A DNA stretch of 64,000 nt, from NCBI GenBank assembly GCA_032209605.1, contig JASFXZ010000014.1, positions 3,058,912-3,122,911 of the forward strand, in the 5' to 3' direction. Under the pieces are notes generated by a model. That model searched no databases, was not told the origin of the DNA, and worked only from the letters and a program-made list of their open reading frames with translations. Of the stretch, positions 1 through 11,160 are shown piece by piece (position 1 is the stretch's first letter; each line of letters opens with the position of its first letter). The stretch is from Mactromeris polynyma (Eukaryota > Mollusca > Bivalvia > Venerida > Mactridae). The translations under genes were made by a program, and so were the position numbers.

Positions 1-633
1 GTCTTTAAGCATTTCTCTGATTTACATTTATAACAAGAAATTCATTAAATATCAATTACCAAATTCATTTCAACATTCAGAAAATCTAAAGGCAAACGTA
101 TCTCATACATGTGAACCTTTTCTGGTCACTATCTCACAAAAGGTCTCAAATTATGAAACATTTAACTTTACAAGCGATCACAGGATATTCCAGCAATCTG
201 TTCGTAAGTCCAGTGACGTCACCACACCGGGTGGTCTCCTAATTTCTCTTTTATTTTCTCTGTGTAGCAGTTAAAAGTCAAATTTTAAACTAAGCCCCTA
301 AAAAAGGACAAATATTATGCCAGTCTGGGTCCTACTTCCAACTTTAACATTGATATTCAAACCTAACTTTATGATGGCTGTATAATCCAAACACCCAATC
401 AAGTAATTACAAACTAATATAATTCAAAAACCCCAATTTTCAACTTAGTAATGTGAATTGTGCATCAATATGCCATGTTTACACAAACATTTAGCTCTAA
501 AATTCCAATTCAGATAGATCAGATCAATGGTCAAGGGAGAAACAAGTCTTATCGGATTCCATATCTATATGCAAACAAACTCCCTTACCCCTCGAGATAC
601 AGTCACACTTTTCTCTCATACCAATTGTCAACC
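1..633 (-). other. 3' UTR and downstream flank of the DCX-IQ gene
   Basis: Minus-strand sequence after the stop codon. One canonical AATAAA lies on the minus strand at 255-250, about 380 nt past the stop, and is the best poly(A) signal candidate. No other gene is visible here. Confidence 0.5.
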
Positions 634-3600
634 TTACATTTCAGCTCTTAAATCTCTCTTGATTTCTCTGGCTTGATGACTTCTGAACGCACACACAATT
701 ACATCAGCAGCTTCATGCTTCCTTCTCAATGTTACATTCATTGCCTCATCCCTCATTCTTAATCTCTTCCCATTCTCACTACTTCTCACAATATAACCTT
801 TCACTACAGCCTGTATACTAGAAGCCGCATTATTCAGAACTTTCTTCCTTTGTTTCATAGCATTCCTATAAACGTTTCTATTCCAATACCCCCTGAATGT
901 CTTTTGTATTAATATTGCCGCTTTTTCTTCCTTTGTCAACCTTTTTGTTACACTCAGCACCCTCCTTGGCGTCCTTTGTGTTACTAATGCCTTTCTCTCC
1001 AATCTTTCTAACATTTCCTTTCTTGTAACATAAGCTCTGAAAGCATCTTGAAGTTCTGTGGCTTTTTTATGGAAGACTATAAGAGCTCTAGAATTCTTCA
1101 TAAGAAGTTCATCAACTGATATTGTTAGCAGTTTACCAGAATTGGTTCTGGCACTTATTAATCCAGTTGGAGGTGGTTCAAGACTGGCTATCATTTCCAT
1201 TTCCTTCTCTATATCTTTTCTAACAGAGTAACCTCTATATAGAGCCTGAATCTTCACTGCAGACTGGTACCTTAACTCGTCATGCATTTTCACTTCCTGG
1301 CTTTTCCGTATTTCCTTTGCCCTAAACACAGCTTGCACAGCGCTAGCTCTTGCGTATCTCTGTCTGTTTAATATCTCCTTCTTAAACCTTGCGGTTCTAA
1401 ATGCTAATTGTATAACAGATGCAACTGTATTTGTTTTTTCTTTCAAAGAGGACATATGCCTCTTCATTTCTGTTTCCACTCTATGCCTCCTAGCCCTGAA
1501 TCCTGCCTGAATAACTGACGCATAATTACTTCTTAATTTTTCCTCATCAGACAATTTTATCATCTTATCTCTTCTAGTACAATATCCTTTAACTGTTGAT
1601 TGAATTCTTTCTGAAGACTGGCTCCTTCGAGTTACATAATCCCACATCCTATTTACCATCTCTTCAACAGTATCTACAGCTACAGTATGTATTTCTTTCA
1701 CATGTTTTTTCTCACTAGCCTCTTTTCTGCCCAAGTGACCTCGGTAGGTTGACTGAATTTTGAGAGCAGCCAGCTGTTGCCTTTCCTGTAGTAACTGCTG
1801 ATCCGTCTGACACTTTCTTCTAGCATTCATGCCATGGAATGAACATTGGATGCGGGTTGCTGCTTTAATTTGTCTGACCATTTTCTCCTTAAACTGTCTG
1901 TTACTCCTTCTTACAAGATGAGCCTTGTATGTCGCTTGCAATAGAGTAGCAGATACTCTCTGTTCTCCCATTGTTTTCAAATGAGCCTTTAGTTCCTGCC
2001 TTGCTATATATCCCTTAAATCCTGCAAAGATAATATCTACTGCTTCCTTTGCTTGTTTAATATAAGACCTTACCTTGTAACCTCTGAAAGAAGCTTGAAT
2101 CTTACAGGCAGAGACATTTTCTTCCTTTGCTTGTTTGATATAAGACCTTACCTTGTAACCTCTGAAAGAAGCTTGAATCTTACAGGCAGAGACATTTTCA
2201 ATATGATTTTGTTTCTTTCTAAATTCTCTTCTAGCTATGAAACATTGAACAGCAAACTGTAGTTCAGAGGCAGCTTGGTTAAGTTTACGAACCTTCCTTT
2301 CAGCTTCATTTAATCTTCTTCTTCTAAATGACTTATAACTTGCTTGAATCAAAGTGGCTGCTTTGCACTCCTCTTCAGCTTGGAGTATTTGCTGTTCAAA
2401 CATTGTATCTCTTGATAAATAGGCTTTAAAATGATTTTGTATTCTAGTAGCACTTGCTGATTCTCTTCTCTTGTTTCTGGTCAAGTGGCCTGAATAGTAA
2501 GCTTGAATCTTACTTGCAGCTCTATTTCTTTCATTTCTTCTCTTGGAAAATGTTAATGCAAGCTTTCTTCTTATTTCACATGCTCTATATATCATTTGAA
2601 TCATAGATGCATTTTCATGACGTCTATTTGCTCTTTCAATCTCTGACTTACTTCTACCAATATTGATAACAACAAGACCCCCGAGTTGATCGTCAAGATG
2701 AGAGAAATCTACAACAGACTCAGGTACTTCAGGACTGTGCTTCAATTCTTTTCGAACATGATATCCTCGCCAAACACTCTGTATAGTAACAGCAGCTTCT
2801 TCTCTTTTTGCTTTCCACATTTCATATTCTTGCTGCAATTTTTGTTTCTGATCAAGGCTTTTTCTTGTTTTATATCCACGATATACTTTCTGTATTTGAC
2901 CAGCAGCCTTTTCCTGAGTAATTAACTCACTGTTTGCATCGCCATTGAGACTTCTAGAAGAAGGAATTGGTGATAAATGTTCAACAGAATCTTCATCTTT
3001 CTTCTCATTTACACTGTGCTGGTCCTCAACTCTGATCTTTATTGCAAGAGTGCCCTCTTTAGCTTTAGCCTGTTCTTTTAATCTTATCTGCTCTGCAATT
3101 ACCTTTCTTCTTTCTGCTTCTAGTTTAATAGAAGCTGTTCTCACTCTCATCATATCAGTCATTGTCATATCATCTTTGTGCTTTACATCTTTACACGACT
3201 TGTTGCCAGATGATTTTGAGCTGGCTTTGCTTGAGCTTGAAGATAAAGGTCTCTTCCTATTAGATGAAATAGGAGTTTTCCGATCAGCAGTTGGAGTAGC
3301 TTTAACACCACTAGGTTTAGAATCTGTTTCAGATTTTCTTGCAGCGACCATGTGTCTAGTTAAATATCCTTTGGCATTTGCTTGAATAACTGAAGCTGCT
3401 ATTTTATTCTGAATATAAATTTCAATATTGCTGATACCTTTTGAGTATTGTCCATACCTCTTGTACAGATCTGGCTGAGTTTTAGACTTCTCTTCTGGAA
3501 CAATTGGAATGTCCAAACAGCTTTTTGGTGTTCCAGATTTGGGCCGGTTGGAATGACCATGAATTAATAGATTTTTTTGTTGAATAGGTGGAAGCACCTT

Positions 3601-6600
3601 ATGTGGATTAATGACTGTAGGGGACAAAGGGACTTCAGTTGATCCCGACTTAGAAAAAGAATCAATCCCTAGGCCCTTTCTTACATCATTTGCGATTCTA
3701 TGGGAGTCATATGCAGCTTGAATTTTTGCAATACTTTTGGTCCTCAGTTTAAAATCATCCGTTTCATAAAGAGAGCCCATTCTCTCCAACTTAGAATCTC
3801 TGATGCCATGACCAGTTCTTTCACTTTCGTCAACAAGTTTTGATAATGATATGAACACTCTTCTAGTTTGATATGCTGCAAAGGCAGCTTGTAACCTAGT
3901 GCATCTTTCATTGATCACATCACTATGCATCTGAACATGAAACACACTTCTACCAGACTTAGAACTGGAGCTTCTTTTCATACTGCTGCCACTTCTTGTA
4001 CGACTTTTACTTCTTTCAACACACTTTGCATTACTGCTAGCACTTTTTATAATTCTTTCTGTCATTCTTGATATAAACCCTCTATATGCAGCCTTTATTG
4101 CCATCTCTGCATTTTCTTTTCTCTCGGCTGGTATATTAATGAGACAATTTTCTTCATCAATGTCTCCAGAAATCTTAGATTCACTATGATCATGTTCACT
4201 GCCACTCAAACTATCATTATTTTCATCATCATTTTCCCACCAATGTTGTCCTGGACCTCCTATCTTTTCCTGCTCTTTTCCAAAACCAAGTCTTCTGACT
4301 TTGGCACTCCTTAAACTAAAATCTTTCCTTAGTGCAGACACTGCTCTATCTACCTGTTTTATGTCAATCAATTCCCCACCACCGCTCATTAACTCAGATA
4401 TCTCTCTGCGTAGTTTGTAGGCCCTAAATGCTGCTTGAAGATGACCAACAGCATTTACATTCTTTTCCATAGAACTTAACTCACCTTCATCATCTTCAAT
4501 TTCCCTTAAACTGTCACCTTCTTTTTCTATTTCACCACCTGAGGTTTTGGTAGTTCTGGCAGAACTTTTCCAGGTACTCAATGCACTTCCCCTTCTATGC
4601 TCGTTTTCTATGTCACTTATATTGAGTACCATCTCAGATTTCAAGCTATTTGTCTGATCACTCAGTCTGGTAGAACTACGAAGAGTATCATCTTTCGAAA
4701 GTCTATTAGCATTGAATTCACCTACACTGCTCTGACTGGCTTCATCAAAGTTATCTTTTTCCTTAGGCAGTGGACTAGGAATTGCCTTCAATGGAACATC
4801 ATCAACACAAGTTAATTTAATTCCATCACCACTTGCTCTACTACTGCAAGACCTTCCACTCAATGCTCTTTTTCTAGTCCCTTTCACACTTGATCTAGCA
4901 CTAAGTGTATCCCCTTGGTCACACACATCTGCTTCCTTTCTACTCTCTGACTCATTCACACCAACTATCACTCCTTTCATTAATTTATTCTCTTGTTTAG
5001 CACGTTTTCTCAAAATATACCCCATAAAGCTAGACTGTATTTTAGATGTTGATTCCAATATATTCATCTCATTGTCACTGTCAGCCCTAATACCTGTGTC
5101 TTTCCTTAATTGTTTAAATTTTAATCTTGTTTGGTATGAATAATAAGCAGACTGAATCTTAGCTGCTGCTCTTCGCAAAGTTTTATCGGAATACATTTTT
5201 ATATTTGTATCTTGCCAGTAAGAAATTTCATTTTCAGACTCTCCAGAACTCTCAAAATCATTTATGACAGATGGACCCTGAATGGATGATGCTGACTTAA
5301 TTTTGGACCTATCTTTTTGAGCAGAAACCTTAATGGAATGCCTAATCAAGAACCCTTTACACAGTGCCTGGATTACACTAGCATAATAATCACCATTAGC
5401 TACCTCAAAGATGGCAGACTTTTCCAGTACTTCAACTCTATTGAGTTTTCTTGTCACATACCCACGAACAGATGCTTGTAAGAAATTAACAGCTCGGATT
5501 GAATAATGTTTAGTTTGCCTTACCCTATATCCTCTATAGCCAGATTGTATTTTAAGTGCTGCTTCACTTCTTTTATGATATTCATCTTTTTCATATGCAT
5601 CACGTGTTCTAGCTATAAATCCCTTGAAATTTGCAATTAATTTATCATATGTTTCAGTATCATGTTCTGTCACACCCCAACCAAATTTGAAAGCATCCCC
5701 ACCAATTTCAATTGTTTTCTTAGCATGTAAAACCTTATATGCAGATTGAATAACAGAAGCGAAAGCCCCTTTACTACCTGGTATGAACTGGTCTTTTTTC
5801 ATAGATCTAGTAATTGCAGAGTCTGGTAACTGATCAAGATCAGCTTCCACAACTGGTTCAGCATTTACCTTAGATTTGAACTCTTTTCTGGTCTTATAAC
5901 CCCTAAAACCACTCTGTATTTTAGTAGCAGCTTTGTCAAGGTCTGCTGTGTCATTCTGTTTTGGTGAAGGTGCCTGATCTGGTAGCTGGGGTTCCTTTTT
6001 CTTGCTAGCCATCTGTTTTCTAGTATTGTAGCCCTTGAAAGAAGCTTGGATTCTAGTAGCAGCTTGCTCTTCTTGTTGAAGTAGTTCCTGTTTCTTCTTT
6101 TTCTCACCAAATTCTTTCCTCACTTTGTGACCGCGAAAGCTAGACTGAATCTTAGTTGCAGCCTCCTGCTGCTTTTCTATACCATCTGTTTGGTTATCAG
6201 CTTTAACTTCTGCTTTCTCAGACTTTTTGTTAGTGAATTCTTTTCTGGTTTTGTAACCTTTAAAACCTGCTTGAATTCTTACAGCTGCATCATCTTCATT
6301 CATTTGCTTTTTTATTTTATCTGTTTGGTTATCAGCTTTAACTTCTGCTTTCTCAGACTTTTTGTTAGCAAATTCTTTTCTGGTTTTGTAACCTTTAAAA
6401 CCTGCTTGTATTCGTACAGCCGCATCATCTTCATTCATCTTACTATTATCTACACCAGTGTCATTTTTTTTATTATTTGACAGTTCCTTTCTAGTCTTAT
6501 AACCCCGGAAATTACTCTGAATTTTTGTGGCCGCTTCATTTTCGGCCTTATCTTTATCCTTTTTCTCATTATCATTAATGTCAGTTTCTTTCACTTTTTT

Positions 6601-7020
6601 AGATTCTGTTTGTTTTTGTGCTTTTTTATGTTTATATTCTTTTCTGACCTTATAACCCTTAAATCCACTTTGTATTTTTACAGCCGCATCAGATTCACTC
6701 ATGTTTTTAGAAGTATCATTTATGTTAGAATCACATACCTGCTGCTTCTTCTTTACATCCATCTCCTTACGAGTCTTGTAACCTTTGAAAGAGGCTTGGA
6801 TCTTCGATGCAGCTAGGTCCTCATCCACAGCCTTTTTCTGGTTACTTTGTTGCGCATCTGCTTGACGTCTGCGTTCATCTTCTTCTTCCTGTCTTCTCAT
6901 ATCATCTTCTTGTTTATGTTGATTTCGTTCATCTTTGTCACGTTGCATTGACTCTTTCTTCGCGTTGAACTCTTTACGCGCCTTGTAACCACGGGCACCA
7001 GCCTGTATTTTGGCCGCAGC
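634..7020 (-). CDS. Giant last coding exon 12: about 40 IQ motifs, with stop
   Basis: Acceptor AAAATCCAG|GCT is at 7023-7021. The frame runs 2,128 codons without interruption to TAA at 636-634. The first residues are AAAKIQAGARGYKARKEF, already an IQ motif (IQxxxRGxxxR). I count about 40 IQ-like units by eye. The N-terminal ten are close to consensus (A-A-x-K-I-Q-x-x-F-K/R-G-Y-K-x-R-K-E) and are separated by lysine/glutamate-rich linkers. Middle units are degenerate and set among serine-rich linkers. The C-terminal third is densely packed, about 25-45 residues apart. IQ motifs bind calmodulin or myosin light-chain-like proteins and often form long helices. No motor, kinase or CH domain is visible, so it is not ASPM or a myosin. 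The unit at 2044-2199 is an exact recent duplication. Confidence 0.93.
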   Translation of the reverse strand, partial: AAAKIQAGARGYKARKEFNAKKESMQRDKDERNQHKQEDDMRRQEEEDERRRQADAQQSNQKKAVDEDLAASKIQASFKGYKTRKEMDVKKKQQVCDSNINDTSKNMSESDAAVKIQSGFKGYKVRKEYKHKKAQKQTESKKVKETDINDNEKKDKDKAENEAATKIQSNFRGYKTRKELSNNKKNDTGVDNSKMNEDDAAVRIQAGFKGYKTRKEFANKKSEKAEVKADNQTDKIKKQMNEDDAAVRIQAGFKGYKTRKEFTNKKSEKAEVKADNQTDGIEKQQEAATKIQSSFRGHKVRKEFGEKKKKQELLQQEEQAATRIQASFKGYNTRKQMASKKKEPQLPDQAPSPKQNDTADLDKAATKIQSGFRGYKTRKEFKSKVNAEPVVEADLDQLPDSAITRSMKKDQFIPGSKGAFASVIQSAYKVLHAKKTIEIGGDAFKFGWGVTEHDTETYDKLIANFKGFIARTRDAYEKDEYHKRSEAALKIQSGYRGYRVRQTKHYSIRAVNFLQASVRGYVTRKLNRVEVLEKSAIFEVANGDYYASVIQALCKGFLIRHSIKVSAQKDRSKIKSASSIQGPSVINDFESSGESENEISYWQDTNIKMYSDKTLRRAAAKIQSAYYSYQTRLKFKQLRKDTGIRADSDNEMNILESTSKIQSSFMGYILRKRAKQENKLMKGVIVGVNESESRKEADVCDQGDTLSARSSVKGTRKRALSGRSCSSRASGDGIKLTCVDDVPLKAIPSPLPKEKDNFDEASQSSVGEFNANRLSKDDTLRSSTRLSDQTNSLKSEMVLNISDIENEHRRGSALSTWKSSARTTKTSGGEIEKEGDSLREIEDDEGELSSMEKNVNAVGHLQAAFRAYKLRREISELMSGGGELIDIKQVDRAVSALRKDFSLRSAKVRRLGFGKEQEKIGGPGQHWWENDDENNDSLSGSEHDHSESKISGDIDEENCLINIPAERKENAEMAIKAAYRGFISRMTERIIKSASSNAKCVERSKSRTRSGSSMKRSSSSKSGRSVFHVQMHSDVINERCTRLQAAFAAYQTRRVFISLSKLVDESERTGHGIRDSKLERMGSLYETDDFKLRTKSIAKIQAAYDSHRIANDVRKGLGIDSFSKSGSTEVPLSPTVINPHKVLPPIQQKNLLIHGHSNRPKSGTPKSCLDIPIVPEEKSKTQPDLYKRYGQYSKGISNIEIYIQNKIAASVIQANAKGYLTRHMVAARKSETDSKPSGVKATPTADRKTPISSNRKRPLSSSSSKASSKSSGNKSCKDVKHKDDMTMTDMMRVRTASIKLEAERRKVIAEQIRLKEQAKAKEGTLAIKIRVEDQHSVNEKKDEDSVEHLSPIPSSRSLNGDANSELITQEKAAGQIQKVYRGYKTRKSLDQKQKLQQEYEMWKAKREEAAVTIQSVWRGYHVRKELKHSPEVPESVVDFSHLDDQLGGLVVINIGRSKSEIERANRRHENASMIQMIYRACEIRRKLALTFSKRRNERNRAASKIQAYYSGHLTRNKRRESASATRIQNHFKAYLSRDTMFEQQILQAEEECKAATLIQASYKSFRRRRLNEAERKVRKLNQAASELQFAVQCFIARREFRKKQNHIENVSACKIQASFRGYKVRSYIKQAKEENVSACKIQASFRGYKVRSYIKQAKEAVDIIFAGFKGYIARQELKAHLKTMGEQRVSATLLQATYKAHLVRRSNRQFKEKMVRQIKAATRIQCSFHGMNARRKCQTDQQLLQERQQLAALKIQSTYRGHLGRKEASEKKHVKEIHTVAVDTVEEMVNRMWDYVTRRSQSSERIQSTVKGYCTRRDKMIKLSDEEKLRSNYASVIQAGFRARRHRVETEMKRHMSSLKEKTNTVASVIQLAFRTARFKKEILNRQRYARASAVQAVFRAKEIRKSQEVKMHDELRYQSAVKIQALYRGYSVRKDIEKEMEMIASLEPPPTGLISARTNSGKLLTISVDELLMKNSRALIVFHKKATELQDAFRAYVTRKEMLERLERKALVTQRTPRRVLSVTKRLTKEEKAAILIQKTFRGYWNRNVYRNAMKQRKKVLNNAASSIQAVVKGYIVRSSENGKRLRMRDEAMNVTLRRKHEAADVIVCAFRSHQAREIKRDLRAEM
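2044..2199 (-). repeat. 78-bp tandem duplication of one IQ unit inside exon 12
   Basis: Copies at 2044-2121 and 2122-2199 differ at one base. Each encodes 26 residues including SACKIQASFRGYKVRSYI. The near identity shows a very recent in-frame duplication. Confidence 0.95.
6184..6453 (-). repeat. 135-bp tandem duplication of IQ unit plus linker inside exon 12
   Basis: Two 45-residue units, each with MNEDDAAVRIQAGFKGYKTR and the linker NKKSEKAEVKADNQTD, are nearly identical. The period is exactly 135 bp between the two ATCTGTTTGG starts at 6184 and 6319. Confidence 0.9.
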
Positions 7021-7023
7021 CTG

Positions 7024-7923
7024 GATTTTAAAAAATCAATTAAAACAATAGTACAGTTTTTGGCAAAAGACTTAGAACTTACTAGAACTGAAAATAGTGA
7101 ATAGAGTATTGTACTATGTTCCGGAATCGAGAGTTAAATTTTATGATTTTTTGCAATTAATACCAAAATGTTAACAGAAACATGAACATTCACTTCCTGT
7201 CTTGTTTGAATATCACAGTCTTAAATGATGTCTATATTAGTACACATCTACAAGTTGTGGTAAGATGTTACAATAATATGTTAATAACTTTTTTTCTAAG
7301 AACTGGTAATTTTTCCGAAGCAATGTATTCTTTCAGAAGCAATGTATTTTTATATTTACGTATTACTGTTTTAACATACTTGTTAAGAAAGTAGTTAAAA
7401 TATCAGCAATCATATTTTTAGACTATATTTTTCAATCAAAAATTGCAGAAAGGCTATTTTCAAAAGATTTAATTACCAGTAAACTGAAGAAATATTGCGA
7501 CATTTGATTTGTCATAAACTTGACTATAAGTGATAGACTTTAAAGTACCATACATTAGATTTATCTACTAGAATTTCTGTTACATCTTCAATATTAAACA
7601 TTTATATAATGATAAACTAATTTTAGTTATTTACAGTGAAAGCAGTAATGAATTGTTAATGCAATATTCTTGTTGGTAACTATGAAACAATACAATATTT
7701 TTTTGTAAAATCCATCCCAACAATCGTATTTACTGTTATGCTGCCTAATAATCAGGTTTCGAAATATCCAAAAATAAAAAAGCACAAAACTTGTTAAGAA
7801 ATCTCTCTTTTTCGTTGTACTTTCATCAAACAGAATCACATATTTGAGCTTTGTACGAAAATTGACAGTTTTATTTCTATCGCCTTCTTCCAATGAAAAC
7901 AAGAGTTACATAATGAAACCACT
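7024..7923 (-). other. Intron between exons 11 and 12
   Basis: AT-rich intron of 909 nt (7929-7021). I see no repeat of note and no exon. Confidence 0.7.
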
Positions 7924-7929
7924 GACTAC

Positions 7930-8112
7930 CTCATTCTCTTTCTGTAGCTGCCTTTGCCTCGACTCACCCCTTGAAGCAGGGGCCGGCCTCGACTCACCCC
8001 TTGAAGCAGGGGTCGAGGAACGCATGTCCTTACTTGGGCCCCCAGGTGTGTTACGATCAAAGCCAGACCGGTTGAATGATTCGTCGTCAAACTCGTCATT
8101 TTGGTGCATGCC
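7930..8112 (-). CDS. Exon 11 (183 nt), acidic start and RGESR repeat; possible cassette exon
   Basis: Acceptor CATCAG|GGC is at 8115-8113 and donor AATGAG|GTAGTC is at 7929-7924, phase 0 in and out, 61 codons. It encodes GMHQNDEFDDESFNRSGF, then a glycine/proline stretch and two tandem copies of PASRGESR (27-bp direct repeat, near 7965-8020), ending RQLQKENE. Its last residues lead naturally into AAAKIQ of exon 12. Because exon 10 also leads into AAAKIQ, and this exon is a multiple of three, I infer it could be optional. Confidence 0.75.
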
Positions 8113-8754
8113 CTGATGAATGATTGGATTTGTTAATAACTAATGTCAATTATTTGCGTAAAATAAGCACAGTGACGATATTAACATACACAACTATACA
8201 GGTGACATATCACTGTAAACACAATATGTACAGGTGGTAATTAATGGCTGTTAATCTTGGCTTGCTTCAAGACAAGCAGAAGCCCAAATGCTACCAGCTA
8301 CAGGTTATTATTTAAGGTTAGGTTTATAAGACTATGGAAGTGTTTCCATCATACCAGGATAAACAGAGTGGGGAGAATGGGTCAAAGATAAATTGTTTAT
8401 AATTTTAACCATAGGAGACATTGAGTATGGGCGGTCATCTGTGGTTAAAAACATGCAACTAAGTATTAGAAGATTGCCATGGGTGTCATGCAAGGCTGTG
8501 CACACAAAACAACAGAACAAACAAACATAAAACACCATGTATGATCATGCTCATGAACCAATTCCATTCAGAAAACACACGCTATAAGTAACATACAGTC
8601 TCTGAACAGTCCTATTATTTAAGTTTGGTAATGTGGCTTCAAACTTAGCGAACAAAAATTACAGCCATTAAGTTCAAACTTATTTCTCTTACACTGAATG
8701 TGAAACAATTGCTTGCACCTTATACTGGTCACTAAGATGACTACTTCCTGGGCT

Positions 8755-8885
8755 ACTAACCAGTGGTTATGCCAAATTCAGGGATGGTGAAGAGGATGAT
8801 GAAAACCCTCTTCACACGGGACTGAAACTCACAACCTTTCAGATCAGAAGACAGGTGCTCTCCTACTCGACCACTCTGCCCCTCT
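8755..8885 (-). mobile_element. tRNA-like SINE head or fragment
   Basis: Minus strand reads GGGCAGAGTGGTCGAGTAGG, then GAGTTTCAGTCCCG, resembling A and B boxes of a type II tRNA. No stable full cloverleaf is obvious, so I call it a SINE-type relic, not a tRNA gene. Confidence 0.5.
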
Positions 8886-8974
8886 CTTGATGTGTGAATT
8901 GCACAAACATAAAATCAAACAAATTTGAACAAGGGACTTTTGTTTTTATGTTTTTTGAATGGGTTTATGCTAAT

Positions 8975-9240
8975 TTTTCAAGATTTTTTCACTTATATAT
9001 GGCAGTCAGTTATCCCTATCAGTTATATGGGAATTAGTTATTAACCAGTATCAACTTGCCATTCCAAAAGCCGCTGACAACTTCTCCACATGAATCAGAG
9101 GTGGAGGACAAATGACCATAACCAAATGACACAGAAGGACATGGCCAGCCCAGTCAGGGGAACGAAGTGGGATGACCCGCATGACAACCCAGAGCTCTAC
9201 CAACTGAGCTTTCCGAACTGCCTGGACAAGGGTATACCAT
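8975..9240 (-). mobile_element. SINE-like copy, related body with a different tRNA head
   Basis: Body shares CCAGTATCAACTTGCC, CTCCACATGAATCAGAGG and GGAGGACAAATGACCATA with other copies. On the minus strand the head reads AGCTCAGTTGGTAGAGCTC, a tRNA-like A box differing from the 21.5-kb SINE. Confidence 0.75.
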
Positions 9241-9514
9241 AAAAACAAAACATTTTAAATCAAGATAGTACTGGAAAGAAAAGTGCAGTGTGTCTAATAG
9301 GAAGGTGCAATGAATTAACTTCACATGTAAATATGCAGTTTTCACTGAAGAAACATCAGACAATGTGTGCGAAGACTGTGACATATAAAAAGATGGTAAG
9401 TTTATTATCTCCATCATTAATCTATCTCATACGTTCAGAAAATGTCATAGACAATAGCATAGGTTTTAAAAACATTTGTCTTTTTTTGTTAAACACTCTT
9501 TTTTAACATTCTTT

Positions 9515-9755
9515 TTAGTTCTATACGGCAGCAAGTTGACCTAACCTGTTTTCCTGGAATTAGTTAATAACCAGTACTAACTTGCCCTTTCAAATCAGCT
9601 GACAACCTCTCCACATCAGAGGTTGAGGACAAATGACCATAGCTAAATGTCACAGATGGACATGACCTGCCCCGCCAAGGAATCAAACCCAAATCTAGAC
9701 CTTCGGATCAACAGATTTGCACTCTACCCATTGAACACTGTCCGTTAAAATAAAA
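9515..9755 (-). mobile_element. SINE-like copy, older
   Basis: Shares TTAATAACCAGTACTAACTT, CTGACAACCTCTCCACATCA and GGACATGACCTGCCCCGCCA with the family. The tRNA-like end near 9.70-9.75 kb is degraded. Confidence 0.72.
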
Positions 9756-10257
9756 TGATTTTTCTAATTTGGAATTCATGTACAATTACATAGTTTGTTA
9801 TAATATATTAAATACTAGTATTGCTTACAAAATGTCATGTGATTTAAACTCATTTCACGCTGTTGAGGAAATCCTTAAACAGGTGCAGATGAACTTATAT
9901 AGGTTACAAATCACATCCATTGCTAAGGAAAACAAAATTAGGATAAAGATAATCTTAAACCACAACACGTTTCATCAATACCACCCCAGAACTATAGTTC
10001 AGTAGCTTGGAGATTTCAAACATCCTTTTACATGTCACAATCAAACGAGAAAACCATTAGTATGACAAACAAAATGATATGAAATGTAGGAATTAACAAC
10101 AAGATCAGAGCATGCACAAACAGAGTAGTTCAAAAAGTAATTAGAATTCCCAAGAATCCTGAGAAGAAGTTTTCAGCATAAAGAGTGTAACATTTGTACG
10201 TAAGATCATTACTAAGACAGGAAGACGTCTTTCAAGGCTTAGTTATATCAGTTTTAT

Positions 10258-10412
10258 AGGGGTGTTACTAATTATTGAAGTAGCAGGAAAATCACCAAAA
10301 GTAGGCAGGGACTGTCGCGTACTCCCATTCATTATGATCAAATGCAAGATAGGTAGCCAGGTGATGATGCTCAAGTTACCAGGTAATTTTGCCGGCTCTT
10401 ATTAACACCCCT
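10258..10412. mobile_element. hAT-like MITE (GGGGTGTTA ends), copy 1
   Basis: Ends AGGGGTGTTACTAATTATTG and CTCTTATTAACACCCCTG. Flanks GTTTTATA and GTTTTGAT may be an imperfect 8-bp target duplication. Interior GCCAGGTGATGATGCTCAAG matches copy 2. Confidence 0.72.
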
Positions 10413-11160
10413 GGTTTTGATAATAATGATTACGTTAAATAATTCCAAAGATCAAAGGATTACACATAAGTTTCACTTATTATATCTACTTATTTTAAAT
10501 CGATTGAGAAACAAGTTTTTGCGACTTATTATAATCAATCTGTGTGACCAGGCTGTATAGCTTAGCTGAAATTGATGTGTAGGCCTAGTTTTAGGGGGAT
10601 CCAGGTACAATTATCTTCTGCAGACAAAATAATGTAGGTAGAATATCAGAGATGTGTTTTAGTGAATATTTCCATCTGGTAAATATGCTTACTATAACAT
10701 CCAAAACATACACCAAATATCTTTCTGTAGTTTTGGCCATATTGTTGTTCGATTTTTCGCCTTTATGAATTGACGCCCCTGGTGACTGTTTCCTGGGTTT
10801 CAAACCAGTATTCGCTTAGGATCCCGAGTCAGCTGCTATAACCCGTGACCACAATACTTCCCTTAAAATTAATTCACTTTACGTATCACTTCTTTAGAAC
10901 AGATAGATGTAACTTTTCCAATTTAAATTCAAAAACACAACATAATCGTGTGTATTATTTTATTCTATTGTTTTTTCAGCAATGGTAATTGGTGGATTTG
11001 TAAGACATTGTTTTCTCATTCTATGACATTATTAGTTACATGACAACAGAAGTCAATTTTAACCTACGTCAATAATGCAGAGTACAAATTGTCGATTTCT
11101 TACTATTATCTTCAGCAGTTTAAAGAAATAGAATAATCTGTAGCAAACAAGAATTTTATA

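Noticed and set aside
2945..3385. 146-codon plus-strand open frame
   Set aside because: It is the antisense shadow of the IQ exon; low-complexity, leucine/serine-rich, no start context or family match.
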